A stretch of DNA of 64,000 bases from CBDBES01 sp965204465 (GCA_965204465.1 OZ241995.1:124001-188000); one strand, 5' to 3'. Numbered from the stretch's first letter, positions 34,345-45,002 are shown. Numbers and translations: made by a program. The notes: generated by a model not told the origin, from the sequence alone.

Positions 34345-37300
34345 ATCTACAATAGTAGAAATTTTCAAAGAGCCTTCGACGAAATAAAAAATACTTAAAT
34401 GATGACGAATCTACAATAGTAGAAATTTTCAAAGAGCCTTCGACAAACAATTTAAAATCAAAGAATTTAATCTACAATAGTAGAAATTTTCAAAGAGCCT
34501 TCGACCATACTCTAATAAGTGCATTCGATTTTATCTACAATAGTAGAAATTTTCAAAGAGCCTTCGACATAAATGAAGCATTACAGCAGGAGTTGCCATC
34601 TACAATAGTAGAAATTTTCAAAGAGCCTTCGACAATTACACCGTTCCCAAGCAACGATTTATCTACAATAGTAGAAATTTTCAAAGAGCCTTCGACAGAA
34701 TTGGTCAGTTATAGATAGAGGCATAATCTACAATAGTAGAAATTTTCAAAGAGCCTTCGACATTTGTTTTTGTTTATACTCGATATAGAATCTACAATAG
34801 TAGAAATTTTCAAAGAGCCTTCGACTTCTTTTTTGACATGTTCTGAAACTATATCTACAATAGTAGAAATTTTCAAAGAGCCTTCGACATTTATTCCTTG
34901 AGAAAAACAAATTTATCTACAATAGTAGAAATTTTCAAAGAGCCTTCGACAGGTAGTTATTTCGGTGTTCAAGGTTTATATCTACAATAGTAGAAATTTT
35001 CAAAGAGCCTTCGACACAGAACGAGCTTTTAAAGAAGCTCTTATCTACAATAGTAGAAATTTTCAAAGAGCCTTCGACAGCGTGGAGTTTGAACCAAGAC
35101 GCTATATCTACAATAGTAGAAATTTTCAAAGAGCCTTCGACACCCATATTGCTGTAACTTTTAAAATATCTACAATAGTAGAAATTTTCAAAGAGCCTTC
35201 GACAACCAATGGGAGTTTGAAGAAGATATTTATCTACAATAGTAGAAATTTTCAAAGAGCCTTCGACATCTCAGGTGCAACAGAGCTTTTCGATATCTAC
35301 AATAGTAGAAATTTTCAAAGAGCCTTCGACATCATGAAGATAAGAATACAAACTTAAATCTACAATAGTAGAAATTTTCAAAGAGCCTTCGACATTAGCC
35401 GAGCTGAAGAAGTCGAGTCATCTACAATAGTAGAAATTTTCAAAGAGCCTTCGACTTTGATTTATCTAGTCCAACCGAAAAATCTACAATAGTAGAAATT
35501 TTCAAAGAGCCTTCGACGCAAAACATCAAAAAGCGTTCGCTTAAATCTACAATAGTAGAAATTTTCAAAGAGCCTTCGACATGAAAAAAAATTAGACGCT
35601 TGGTTTCATCTACAATAGTAGAAATTTTCAAAGAGCCTTCGACTATGGAGTAAAACCACCTTTTTCTTTTAAATCTACAATAGTAGAAATTTTCAAAGAG
35701 CCTTCGACGCATTCGGGATAAAGTATATTATCGCAAATCTACAATAGTAGAAATTTTCAAAGAGCCTTCGACATATCACCAATACCTTCTTTAAATCCAC
35801 ATCTACAATAGTAGAAATTTTCAAAGAGCCTTCGACCTCTTAATAAGGCGACGGTTTCGATTGTATCTACAATAGTAGAAATTTTCAAAGAGCCTTCGAC
35901 CTCTCTTTTGTATCAAACTTGGCTTGATCTACAATAGTAGAAATTTTCAAAGAGCCTTCGACACGTTTCGATATTTTTCCTTTGTTTTCATCTACAATAG
36001 TAGAAATTTTCAAAGAGCCTTCGACCGATAAGGCTGGATATGGTAAAGGGAAAGATCTACAATAGTAGAAATTTTCAAAGAGCCTTCGACCAAGTATTGG
36101 CGTTGTAATCACAATTTAATCTACAATAGTAGAAATTTTCAAAGAGCCTTCGACGTCAAGGTCATCTGGTTCTACTATTTTATCTACAATAGTAGAAATT
36201 TTCAAAGAGCCTTCGACACCACTGCGATTTTTCAATTCGCAATATCTACAATAGTAGAAATTTTCAAAGAGCCTTCGACATTCTTTCTGGATATGTCGAA
36301 ACAATCATCTACAATAGTAGAAATTTTCAAAGAGCCTTCGACATTTGTTGCCATAAATTCATCAATTTTAATCTACAATAGTAGAAATTTTCAAAGAGCC
36401 TTCGACGGTCTTGTTATGTTCGCTAATTGCTGAATCTACAATAGTAGAAATTTTCAAAGAGCCTTCGACCTCATTATGAGATAAATTGAAAATTACATAT
36501 CTACAATAGTAGAAATTTTCAAAGAGCCTTCGACGTGTTGACGGGTACGACAATTGGATAAATCTACAATAGTAGAAATTTTCAAAGAGCCTTCGACAAA
36601 AAATTTAATAGAAAAAATTAATGTTATCTACAATAGTAGAAATTTTCAAAGAGCCTTCGACCAAGAACGTAAATTTTTAAATGCGATTAGATCTACAATA
36701 GTAGAAATTTTCAAAGAGCCTTCGACTTCTATCATCTTCGAGATTGACGTTGTATCTACAATAGTAGAAATTTTCAAAGAGCCTTCGACAAGAGAATCTA
36801 ATTGGAGATTTAAGAAAATCTACAATAGTAGAAATTTTCAAAGAGCCTTCGACAAGGACGCCACCTTCTCCCATTACAATATCTACAATAGTAGAAATTT
36901 TCAAAGAGCCTTCGACTTATTCGTTATCCCTAATTCAATAAAAATCTACAATAGTAGAAATTTTCAAAGAGCCTTCGACTAGAGACGAAGTCTCGGGATG
37001 TTTCAATCTACAATAGTAGAAATTTTCAAAGAGCCTTCGACCATTATTAGAAATACCAGCTTGATAATATCTACAATAGTAGAAATTTTCAAAGAGCCTT
37101 CGACGGAAACGAGATGTCCCTAACTACACGCAATCTACAATAGTAGAAATTTTCAAAGAGCCTTCGACATCCTGACTTGTCAAGTCTTTTTTTTATCTAC
37201 AATAGTAGAAATTTTCAAAGAGCCTTCGACGATTTGATGTAATTTGTAATTCAGTATATCTACAATAGTAGAAATTTTCAAAGAGCCTTCGACATATAGA

Positions 37301-37420
37301 GAGTCAAGTGCAAGAAAAATAATCTACAATAGTAGAAATTTTCAAAGAGCCTTCGACTTTTGTTTTCTATACAATAAACCTGTTATCTACAATAGTAGAA
37401 ATTTTCAAAGAGCCTTCGAC
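34345..37420 (-). CRISPR. Type V-A CRISPR array, 49 full repeats, 48 spacers (plus one degenerate end repeat)
   Basis: I located 49 copies of a 36-bp repeat spaced 61-65 bp apart, leaving spacers of 25-29 bp. In transcript sense (minus strand) the repeat starts GTCGAAGG and ends AATTTCTACTATTGTAGAT, the Cas12a crRNA stem-loop (TCTAC/GTAGA). All copies look identical. A degenerate terminal copy at 34282-34317 keeps only AAGAGCCTTCGAC and delimits one more spacer (34318-34344). Decay at that end and the leader at 37421 onward show that transcription and spacer addition proceed from the 37420 end. Confidence 0.99.
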
Positions 37421-37613
37421 TCTCTTGACTCTTTGTTGCTTGTTTTAAGTTTGGCTTTCGGTCGAAACTGCCCTATTTGCTTAAGAATAATCAAAAATTT
37501 ATTATATTTTGATATAAACCCCTTATTATATACTTCGTTCACTAGAAAACTCTTAGAATCAGGAGAATTATAAATATTAAGACCTGGGTTTGCAAGCAAA
37601 AAACAATGTTTTT
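37421..37613 (-). promoter_or_regulatory. CRISPR leader
   Basis: 193 bp between cas2 and the first repeat, AT-rich with A and T tracts. It has no convincing gene (the small open frame ending at 37405 lacks a ribosome site and runs into the first repeat). By position it should carry the array promoter and the integration signals for Cas1-Cas2. Confidence 0.7.
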
Positions 37614-37886
37614 TTACAAAAAAACTATTTTTTCTTCTTCATTGGCCGCATAACCAAAGCGGTGAATTTTGCAAGAAACTCCCAATTGAAAAATTAGAAT
37701 ACTGTCGGCTCCGGTGAACATCGGTTTATATTTGTTTTCAATCTCTAAAATAATATTACCCAAAAATCTTTTACTATTTTTAACCTCAAAAACAGAAAGC
37801 TGAATCCTCCTGCCAAATTTCCCCAGATATTTTGAGAATTTCGTCCTAACCTTTGTCTCGGAAATATCATAGGATATGATCAGCAT
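37614..37886 (-). CDS. cas2: CRISPR-associated endonuclease Cas2
   Basis: 90 aa from the ATG at 37886 (an in-frame TTG lies one codon upstream). It shows the Cas2 ferredoxin fold: MLIISYDISETKVRTKFSKY with the metal-binding Asp after the first strand, GRRIQLSVFEVKNSKRFLGN, and a later ADSILIFQLG strand. Cas2 bridges two Cas1 dimers during spacer integration. The ATG overlaps the cas1 TGA by one base. Confidence 0.95.
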   Translation of the reverse strand: MLIISYDISETKVRTKFSKYLGKFGRRIQLSVFEVKNSKRFLGNIILEIENKYKPMFTGADSILIFQLGVSCKIHRFGYAANEEEKIVFL

Positions 37887-38851
37887 CAAACCTTAAAAAC
37901 CGGATATTTATCTATATCGGATGCCTTCATAAAAGACCGATAGTACTTCTGTATATACCTGAAGATATCTTCTTGTACTTCAATGATTGCCTTGAAGAAA
38001 ATGGCAGTGTATTTATTGATATTTTTATAATTCAAGTAATATTGATTATTCTTACATCCAAAGTCGTCTAAATTAATTTGTTTCAGCCGATGAGCCCGAT
38101 AGACAGCCCGATCAATAATACAGCGAAATGGTTCAACCAGGTCACAAACCAAAGACTTTCTCTCATAGAATAGGGTATGATAAAATCCTCTGTAAATGTC
38201 GAAACCGTACAATCTAAGATTACATTCGACAAAATTGAAGAGATACGTATATCCAATATCAAGAAGTACATTCAGTTCATCAATCTTTGTTCTTGGTTTT
38301 CGGCTCTGCCAATTTGCGTCTTTAAAATAGGCTTGAAAAAAAACCTTTGAGGCATAGCCCTCCACTCCCAATAAAACTTTGGTATCTTCAGCCTCCATTG
38401 CCTCTATCTGGTATCTTTCAAGCAATTCAATGGCTGAGGTATGCGTGGATGTTTTCTTCCTGATTTTTTTGATGAGGGCTATTTGATTGCCTATCTTATT
38501 ATAAACAATATGCTTTGCTAAATCAAGACTATGATCAATTTTGTATTGCTTGTCTCTCAGTAAAAAATTACCCTCCGTTTGTGAACCAAGCAGTCCATAA
38601 AAACCAAAATTACGGGTTAAAAAAACGATACAGAACCCATACTTTTGGGACTTCCTCAGAAAAACTGAAGTAAGACTAATATCACCCACTAAAAATAAGG
38701 CAAATATTTTAAAGCAAGAAACTCTATTAATTACTTTATTAGTTTCTATATCTTTCAAGACTAAATTATCATTTGAAAAATGAATTCTTTTGCTGAGGTT
38801 ATTATTAACGAAGATAATTTGTTTTTCTTTAAAATCAGGTAAACTGAGCAT
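37886..38851 (-). CDS. cas1: CRISPR-associated integrase Cas1
   Basis: 321 aa. The metal ligands of the integrase are visible: Glu in LGVEGYASKVFFQAYF, His in GFYHTLFYERKSLVCDLVEP, and Asp/Glu in the same block (CDLVEPFRCIID). The N-terminal beta domain includes VGDISLTSVFLRKSQKYGF. Length and context are as in type V-A loci. It starts 2 bp after cas4 and overlaps cas2. Confidence 0.97.
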   Translation of the reverse strand: MLSLPDFKEKQIIFVNNNLSKRIHFSNDNLVLKDIETNKVINRVSCFKIFALFLVGDISLTSVFLRKSQKYGFCIVFLTRNFGFYGLLGSQTEGNFLLRDKQYKIDHSLDLAKHIVYNKIGNQIALIKKIRKKTSTHTSAIELLERYQIEAMEAEDTKVLLGVEGYASKVFFQAYFKDANWQSRKPRTKIDELNVLLDIGYTYLFNFVECNLRLYGFDIYRGFYHTLFYERKSLVCDLVEPFRCIIDRAVYRAHRLKQINLDDFGCKNNQYYLNYKNINKYTAIFFKAIIEVQEDIFRYIQKYYRSFMKASDIDKYPVFKV

Positions 38852-38853
38852 GA

Positions 38854-39399
38854 CTAGTTAATATCACATAGAGTATTATATACGCATCGTTCACATTTTT
38901 TTATATTCTGCTGGAACGTTTCTTCAACGCGGTGTTTATAAATCTTACTGAGTAGTTCTTCAAATTCCTGAATGTCTTTCTGACTGGGAATTTGAATAGG
39001 GTATCTTTTATTATCTTTCAGAGAATGCAAAAACAGAGAAGAGACCTCATAGCCCATCTCATGTAAACAAAAGTAATGGGCATATATTTGATAACGATAA
39101 CCATCATATATTTGTTTAATATGATATTTTCTTTCAACCAACTCTTTGGTGCTTTGATCATAGATATCAATTCTGCCACAAAGCTGGTATTTCTCAGAAT
39201 AGACATCCATATTCTGAAAGATATTCTTAGAGGTTGAGTAACGCCGCTCTTCAATGGTTTCGTGTCTGATCTTTCCGACAGTCTGTTCTTTGTTGTGGTA
39301 GAGCGATTGATTATAAGGAGCGAAACGCTGATGAAAATAAATAGATCGAGGGCAGAAGATAAAGTCGTTTAAATAGGTAATGGGAAGATAACTCTCCAC
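38854..39399 (-). CDS. cas4: CRISPR-associated exonuclease Cas4
   Basis: 181 aa, GTG start. RecB-like nuclease: YLNDFIFCPRSIYFHQRF (first cluster Cys), GKIRHETIEERRY (His), LCGRIDIYDQ (Asp), KELVERKYHIKQIYDGYRYQ (Glu/Lys and QxxxY-type motif), and the C-terminal Cys trio CERCVYNTLC for the Fe-S cluster. Cas4 trims prespacers and selects those next to a PAM. It follows cas12a by 20 bp and precedes cas1 by 2 bp, so the adaptation genes appear intact. Confidence 0.95.
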   Translation of the reverse strand: MESYLPITYLNDFIFCPRSIYFHQRFAPYNQSLYHNKEQTVGKIRHETIEERRYSTSKNIFQNMDVYSEKYQLCGRIDIYDQSTKELVERKYHIKQIYDGYRYQIYAHYFCLHEMGYEVSSLFLHSLKDNKRYPIQIPSQKDIQEFEELLSKIYKHRVEETFQQNIKKCERCVYNTLCDIN

Positions 39400-39419
39400 T
39401 CATAATTTATCGGCTATTT

Positions 39420-42400
39420 TTACTCTTCAGGTTTGTATTTTTTTGTCTGCATATCGACGGTTTCTTCTTTTTGAGAGAAATCCTGCCATTCTTTTTTGGT
39501 GATATTTTTTATTTTTGTTTCGCCGTGCTTGAGTTTATCTAAAATAATGATCCCTTTTCTGGCAATATTGTAGGCGCCATTGGCGTCGCCGTTGTCGGGG
39601 AGAGCGCCATTTTTCACCTTCCGGCTGTCATAAAAAGGGTCAACGGGTGATTGGATAAAGTCATTCTCAGAACTGCCTTTTTCTTCTTTGTCATCTACCA
39701 CGCGAAGCCTGAGTATTGATTGAAAATAAAATATGAGACTCTTTAGAAATTTTTCATTGTCAGACGAAGTAATGGTTTCTTTGAGTTCTGGATTGTTGGA
39801 GTAATCTATACCGTGTTTATCAAATAGTTTTTTCAACTCATCATTAACATTGAATACACTATTTTCCCCTCTTTTTTCATTAGAATTATGATCTGAGGCG
39901 TCAGGCCTGTTGTTCTTGTTTTTCCCCGGCGGAACATACCTTGACCGTTCAACGCAGCTGCATACCGACCATTTTGTCTCTTCAGGTAATTTGCTGTCGT
40001 CTTCATCATAAGAACCCGTTTGACCCTTGAGTGCTTTCAGGTCATAGGTGAATACAAAATAGTCCCCATTCATATTGAATCGATTCAAATTTTTTAAAAA
40101 ACTCTCCGATGGCTTTACCCTCTTTTTGCTTGGGGTATAGGTTTTGCATGTAGCCCGTAACCGGGTCGACTCTGGATGTATAACTCGCCGTCACATAAAA
40201 AAGAATTCCACTCTGTTTGCCTAATTTCTGAAAACTTTCAAATTTATTGGTCAATTGGTAAGCTTTCAAATAATGCCCAGCCTCGCCTGTTTCTTTATCC
40301 TTAAAAACCAAATAATTGAGCTTGTCAATCAAAGCCTTTTCAAATTTCTGATAGACTTGTTTTTCTACGGCGAAACGGCCTCTTTTAAAACCTTTGTTTA
40401 AATCTTCTAAAACCACAATAGCATTATTCTCAATGATGAGCTTTGATAATTGATGCACAACCTGCGAAAGATAGCCCGCCTTGAGCTCCTTGATGTTTTC
40501 GATGTTCTCCCAGTTTTCGCGGGCCTGCGCCCTTTCGCCCTCTTTTTCATGAAGCATTTTCTGGTATTCCGTTTTGCCTTCGATATTTTTCCCGTCTTTT
40601 TGATACTGAGAAACTATAGCATTCAGACTGCCTTGTTTGATGACCTCACCCTGAGAGTCAATGAGTGAATAATAAAGCAAGTGTTTCTCGCCCCGGTCGA
40701 TTCCTATGATCTTAATATCATTGCTTTTGCCGAGAAATTCATTCACCCTGTTGTTTAGATACTGGTTACCTTTGGCCTTAAAATTCAGGGTAATGGGGCA
40801 GTGAAAGAAAAACTTATCCTCAGAAAAACGCCTGTCTTTGATGATCTCCACATCATTCTTTTTGATGATGCGCCCGATTTCTTCTTTTTCAAAGAATATT
40901 TTATTATGCCTATCGCCCTTTATTTGCAATTGAGCAAACTTTTCATATCTTTCTAAATCTGATTGAGTTAACTTTTCTCCAATGGGTGATTCTAATGTTT
41001 TCCAGATTTTGGCATGCCGTTTATGCTTGAGCACACTACCCACCTCATGCTTATAAGGTTTTTCAATAGATATTTTTCTATAAAATAATTCCGCTTCGCC
41101 ATTTAATTTGAGCACTACGTCTTTTAAGTTTTCAGGATCAAACAAGAGCCTCCAGTAGGTGGTGTGGAGATTTTCTCTGCCCTTCGAATGGGGGGAGAAA
41201 TCTTTGTTATATATCTGAAAGAGGTGAAGCTGATCTCTTTCCATCTTTCGGTGGATATAAGCTTCAGGGATATCTTGAAAGTCTATTTTATAGCCCTGTT
41301 CTTCGACTTCCCTGTAAAACTGATCAATGGATTCATATTCCTTTGTATCTTGAAACTTGAAGTCATACTTGTACCATTCCTTTTCATACTTTTCATTATT
41401 TAGTGATTTTTTGCAAAAATCTATGTATTTATGCAGATTAGCAATGCCATGTTTTTCTATCTCTTCTTTCGTAAAAAGTTTTTCATCTTTTATTTTTTTG
41501 ATTTCATCTGATAGTTGAAATATACCTTGATTCGATGAGGCGAAAAAAACTTTAGGAAGCATTTTGTTAGCCCCCGGCAATAGCTTATAGTTCATCTTTT
41601 GATAAACAGGCTTCCCTCCCGCTGAAAATATGAGTTGCAAGTCTTCGATTTCTTCTTTTAATTCTGATATTTTTTGAATAGAGGTTTTATCTTGTTTCTT
41701 TTTTTCCTTTGTGGATATTTCATTTCGGTTTTTCTGAATAGAGGCTTCAATCTCACTTTTCTTGGTGAATGCAAAAATTTGATTGTCTTTTTTATTCATG
41801 ATACCCAGATAAAATAAACCATCTTTTTCAAAGAGCAAGGCCGTATTATCTGATTCTTTATTCTTATCCCAACCATCCCCCAGAGTAGCATTTTCAAAAT
41901 TCAGCTTGTATTTTTCTGTTGAATATGGTTTTTTTGTAAGATAATTTCTCGTTTTATTGTAGAGATTTATAATACGGGGGCTGCTATTTTCATAAAGCCC
42001 AAGCCACCTATTGACCTGATTCTTCCAATGATCATCCTGTTCTTTCTCTTTGTCAAAGTCTTTATCTTTAATGTTTAAGCTTTTAAAAAAACGGAAAACA
42101 TTGAGGGCATCATCCAGATAAGCCTTGATGATTTCTTTGGCGTGATCTCTGCCATTTGCGCCGCTCTGATTTACGCTCAATTTCTTCTTGGCATCTAAAG
42201 TAACCTGCTTCTTAAATTCACACCTGCTGGCCTTACTTTTGGAGAGCGATTCTTCCAGATGCTTAGAAAAATAACTCAAAAAAATATTATCTTTCTTGAT
42301 CTTCTCCTTCCATTCATCTCTATCTTTGATATACGTATCATAAAAATCTTTTCCTTCAAAAGTTTCTTTGAAAGATTCTTCTAACTCCTCTATAGTGAAT

Positions 42401-43907
42401 ACCTTCTTTTTGCTGGCTTTTTGTTTTTCAGAGTCATTTTGGAGCGTATCTAAATACCAATTGGTCATGGCATTCCAGCGCCCTCCGATTTCATTCGAGA
42501 TGAAACGTATATTCTCTGTTGATAGAAATATGTTGTTTTTATGATCCTCATTCGAATTGAAAAAATCCTGGAATGGCTCGATCTCATTCGGGTTGTTTTC
42601 TATACTTTTGAATATACTTTTCTCTTTATCTGCAAAGTCTTTGATCTCATTGAGCATCTGCTCATCTGTTTCATATATTAGTGAAAAAACCTTTTCTTTA
42701 TCGCTCAATATCTGCTTATAAAATAACTGTAAAGAAGGAAAATGTTTGCCCTTGGGATTATTTGATTTTTGGCGCGTGAGGTTGATCAGCTCATTCAAGC
42801 CCTGCTGCTTTTCTTTACCTTCTTCCTCCGGTCTTCCTCCGAGTATCTCATTATAACGATCCATGCCGGCCTGAGAAAAGTATTTATAGAAACCGCCAAC
42901 AGTGAGCAAGTCTTTCAAAGAGAAATTGAGTGCTTTTTCTATTCTATTGAGCTCTTCTTCCCAGTTCCAACTATTTTCTTTCCACTTTTTTTGATTGCTT
43001 TCATTCTTTAATGATTCTTGTATCGTATCCCAAGCCTTTATATTCCCAAAATGAAATTGAAGATTCTGTTCAAATAAACGATGAGCAATGGAAGTCGATA
43101 AAAAATGCCATGCCTGATCCTTACCTTCCCCTTTTATATCATAAACATTTTTACGGTTTTCGTTAAAACCGGTAAAATATGTGTGAAAACCGTCAAAATA
43201 GCGAATGACTTTATAGTTTTGGGGAGAGTCAATAAAATAAACACTTAGAATATGAAACAGGCTTTCCGTTTCACCATACAAGCAATTTGCCTTGTCATAG
43301 CCGGGAATTTTATCAAGACACTTTTTCAAGAGGCTGGTATTGCGTTTTAGCAATTTTTCTTCTTCTGCTAGTTTTTCTTTTTTTTGCCGCGAGCTGAGGC
43401 GTTTCTTCTGACACATTCTTGAGCAAAGGGGCAAGCTTACCGAGTTCAGCCTCAGCCGCCTCAATTTTTGATTTTATCTCAGAAAATTTCGATATGATTT
43501 TTTCGTTCTTAAAAATTTCAAAATTCTTATCGAGTAGCTCAGTTAATTTTTTGGCTAATTTTTTTTGTACTTCTTGTAGCTTTTTTGCCTTTATCCTGTT
43601 TTTTTTCTTTCCAAGCAGAGTATGCCTCTTTTGAAAGCTTTTCAAAATTTTTTTTAAAATCTTCTGGTATATTCTCTTCCGCGAATGCGATATTCAAGAA
43701 ATCCCGATGAATATCATTGATCAAGTCTTTCGCTTTCTTATATTCTTCAGCCCTCTTCTCATCTTCTTTAATAATTTTCCGTAATGGGTTTTCGGTATCC
43801 GGGCTCTGTTCAAATAATTCTTTTGTCTTGCCCACAGGCCTTAACTCGAAACGCAATGTCTTACTCAGTGAGTATTGGTTTGTGAATTCTGAAAGAGATT
43901 GGCTCAT
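39420..43907 (-). pseudogene. cas12a: Cas12a (Cpf1) effector, interrupted by three frameshifts
   Basis: The product would be about 1494 aa, long for Cas12a (usually 1200-1350). Four frames follow each other: 43907 to about 43600 (FTNQYSLSKTLRFELRPVGK), about 43600 to 43380, about 43380 to about 40070, and about 40060 to 39420. Family marks: FTGFNENRKNVY, LNFENATLGDGWDKNKESDN, KLLPGANKMLPKVFF (PAM contacts), RRFSEDKFFFHCPITLNF. RuvC residues are all kept: IIGIDRGEKHLLYYS (Asp), AIVVLEDLNKGFKRGRF (Glu), GDANGAYNIARKG (Asp). Each break moves the frame +1, the first two at runs of eight A. An extra coiled coil (EKKKQDKTSIQKISELKEE) sits before the PAM region. As sequenced no full-length protein is made. 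Confidence 0.9.
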
Positions 43908-43960
43908 ATTAGATTTTTTTGATTGACTGATAGATGATATACATTAAAGTTCTAATATTT

Positions 43961-43995
43961 TAGCCTATAAAAAAGGCGACCTGTAGGCTATTTTT
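43961..43995. other. Hairpin upstream of cas12a
   Basis: TAGCCTA (43961-43967) pairs with TAGGCTA (43984-43990), followed by five T on the plus strand. It lies 54 bp before the cas12a start. It might be part of the cas promoter/5' UTR or an old terminator. The rest of 43908-44140 is AT-rich and contains the right inverted repeat. Confidence 0.35.
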
Positions 43996-44074
43996 ATAGA
44001 CAAGTTCTGCACAACTTAATATCAAGTACAAAGGAATATCTATTGAGTAACACGTCAAGAATAAATCTCTTGTG

Positions 44075-44107
44075 GATATGTGTACAAAGTACAGCCTAAC
44101 GGCATTG
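44075..44107 (-). repeat. Right copy of the 33-bp inverted repeat bracketing the CRISPR-Cas locus
   Basis: GATATGTGTACAAAGTACAG followed by CCTAACGGCATTG: an exact reverse complement of 34029-34061. Similarity ends sharply on the inner side and fades within about 8 bases on the outer side. It lies between cas12a and the NAD(P)-binding gene. No target-site duplication is obvious. Confidence 0.9.
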
Positions 44108-44140
44108 TTTATTGTATTTTTAATGGTTTAATTAGAATAT

Positions 44141-44803
44141 TTACTTTTCAGCTAATTGATTAATGTCTTTATTTTCCAGATAATTTAAATCTTGCAAATG
44201 GAGGACAGTATTGATCATAGCCAAGCCAAGTTTCGTTGTTGTGGTAACATGCTTTGACATCGCAAATAATGGGAATAGTGGGCGCGTTAAAAAATAAAAT
44301 ACATTGTACAAACCTGTTTTTGATTTAATTCCTTTTTGGGGCAATATTACTCCCGGCCGAAAGGCATAAAACTTTTTGAAACCTTTACTAAAAAACATAT
44401 TTTCTGTTTTACCCTTGATGCGTGCCCACATAAACTTGCCTCTTTCACTACTGTCAGTACCTTTTCCTGAAACATAAATGACAACCATATTGGGATTAGC
44501 CTCATAAAGCGCATTAGCTAAAGCTTCACTCATAGAATAAGTAATTTTATAATATTCTTTTTCGCTTAAACCAACCACTGAAACTCCCATACAATGAAAA
44601 CAAGCATCATAGTCCTTGAATTGACCTTTTATGGGCTGCCAGTTTAAAAAATCTTCATGAATAACTTCTTTAAGTTTAGGGTGCTTTACATTCAAAGGAG
44701 TTCTACTGACAGCTAAGATATGATCAATTTTGTTATGCTCCAGGCATTCGAATAATACAGATTGACCAACCATGCCAGTTGAACCTATAATGATCACCTT
44801 CAT
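44141..44803 (-). CDS. NAD(P)-binding epimerase/reductase-like protein
   Basis: 220 aa from the ATG at 44803; the frame extends 30 codons upstream to a TTG, but those codons run into relic DNA. Rossmann start VIIIGSTGMVGQSVLFECLE, then DHILAVSRTPL, CFHCMGVSVVG, and YVSGKGTDSSERGKFMWARI with KGKTENMF in place of the YxxxK motif, then YAFRPGVILP. This is an atypical short-chain, NAD(P)H-binding protein of the oxidoreductase HTATIP2-like group. The substrate is unknown. It is the first gene beyond the right inverted repeat. Confidence 0.8.
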   Translation of the reverse strand: MKVIIIGSTGMVGQSVLFECLEHNKIDHILAVSRTPLNVKHPKLKEVIHEDFLNWQPIKGQFKDYDACFHCMGVSVVGLSEKEYYKITYSMSEALANALYEANPNMVVIYVSGKGTDSSERGKFMWARIKGKTENMFFSKGFKKFYAFRPGVILPQKGIKSKTGLYNVFYFLTRPLFPLFAMSKHVTTTTKLGLAMINTVLHLQDLNYLENKDINQLAEK

Positions 44804-44924
44804 TATATTCTTAATTGGGAAGACTACTTCTTCTGTAAACCAAAAATTAATATGCCGGGTATTCCCCCATATTGGTTTAATAGTTTTTTTCAATTAATAT
44901 TATATTTACGAAGACTTCCCTCTT

Positions 44925-45002
44925 CTAAACATACTCTCTCTGAAAGGCTGGAACAAATAACTGGTTTTCATCAATTTTATCTAATATTTGCCCAATTTTC
45001 AT
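44925..45002 (-). pseudogene. N-terminal relic of a DUF262 (GmrSD-like) protein
   Basis: The ATG at 45002 gives 25 codons, MKIGQILDKIDENQLFVPAF then QREYV, and a stop at 44925. The segment is the characteristic N-terminus of DUF262 proteins (the nuclease-associated GmrS half of type IV restriction systems and relatives), where QREYVW is the nucleotide-binding motif. The rest of the gene is gone. The region 45003-45298 contains no gene that I can see apart from the promoter and ribosome site (GGGAGG at 45281) of the next operon. Confidence 0.65.

Noticed and set aside
34935..36982. Many open frames across the CRISPR array (repeats of the type YNSRNFQRAFD or EGSLKISTIVD)
   Set aside because: Translations of the CRISPR repeat, not genes.
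37169..37194. Spacer sharing about 16 bases (GTCAAGTC plus T-run) with 33998-34013, possible self-target
   Set aside because: Half of the match is a T tract and the rest of the spacer does not match; chance is likely.
37294..37321. Spacer starting ATATAGAGAG, similar to the propeller-repeat locus
   Set aside because: Only about 10-11 bases agree; the remaining spacer differs.
37405..37599. 64-codon frame between cas2 and the array
   Set aside because: Runs into the first repeat, no ribosome site, position and composition of a leader.
39420..40088. Separate small gene after cas12a
   Set aside because: It contains the third RuvC motif (GDANGAYNIARKG) and the Nuc region, so it is the Cas12a C-terminus in another frame.
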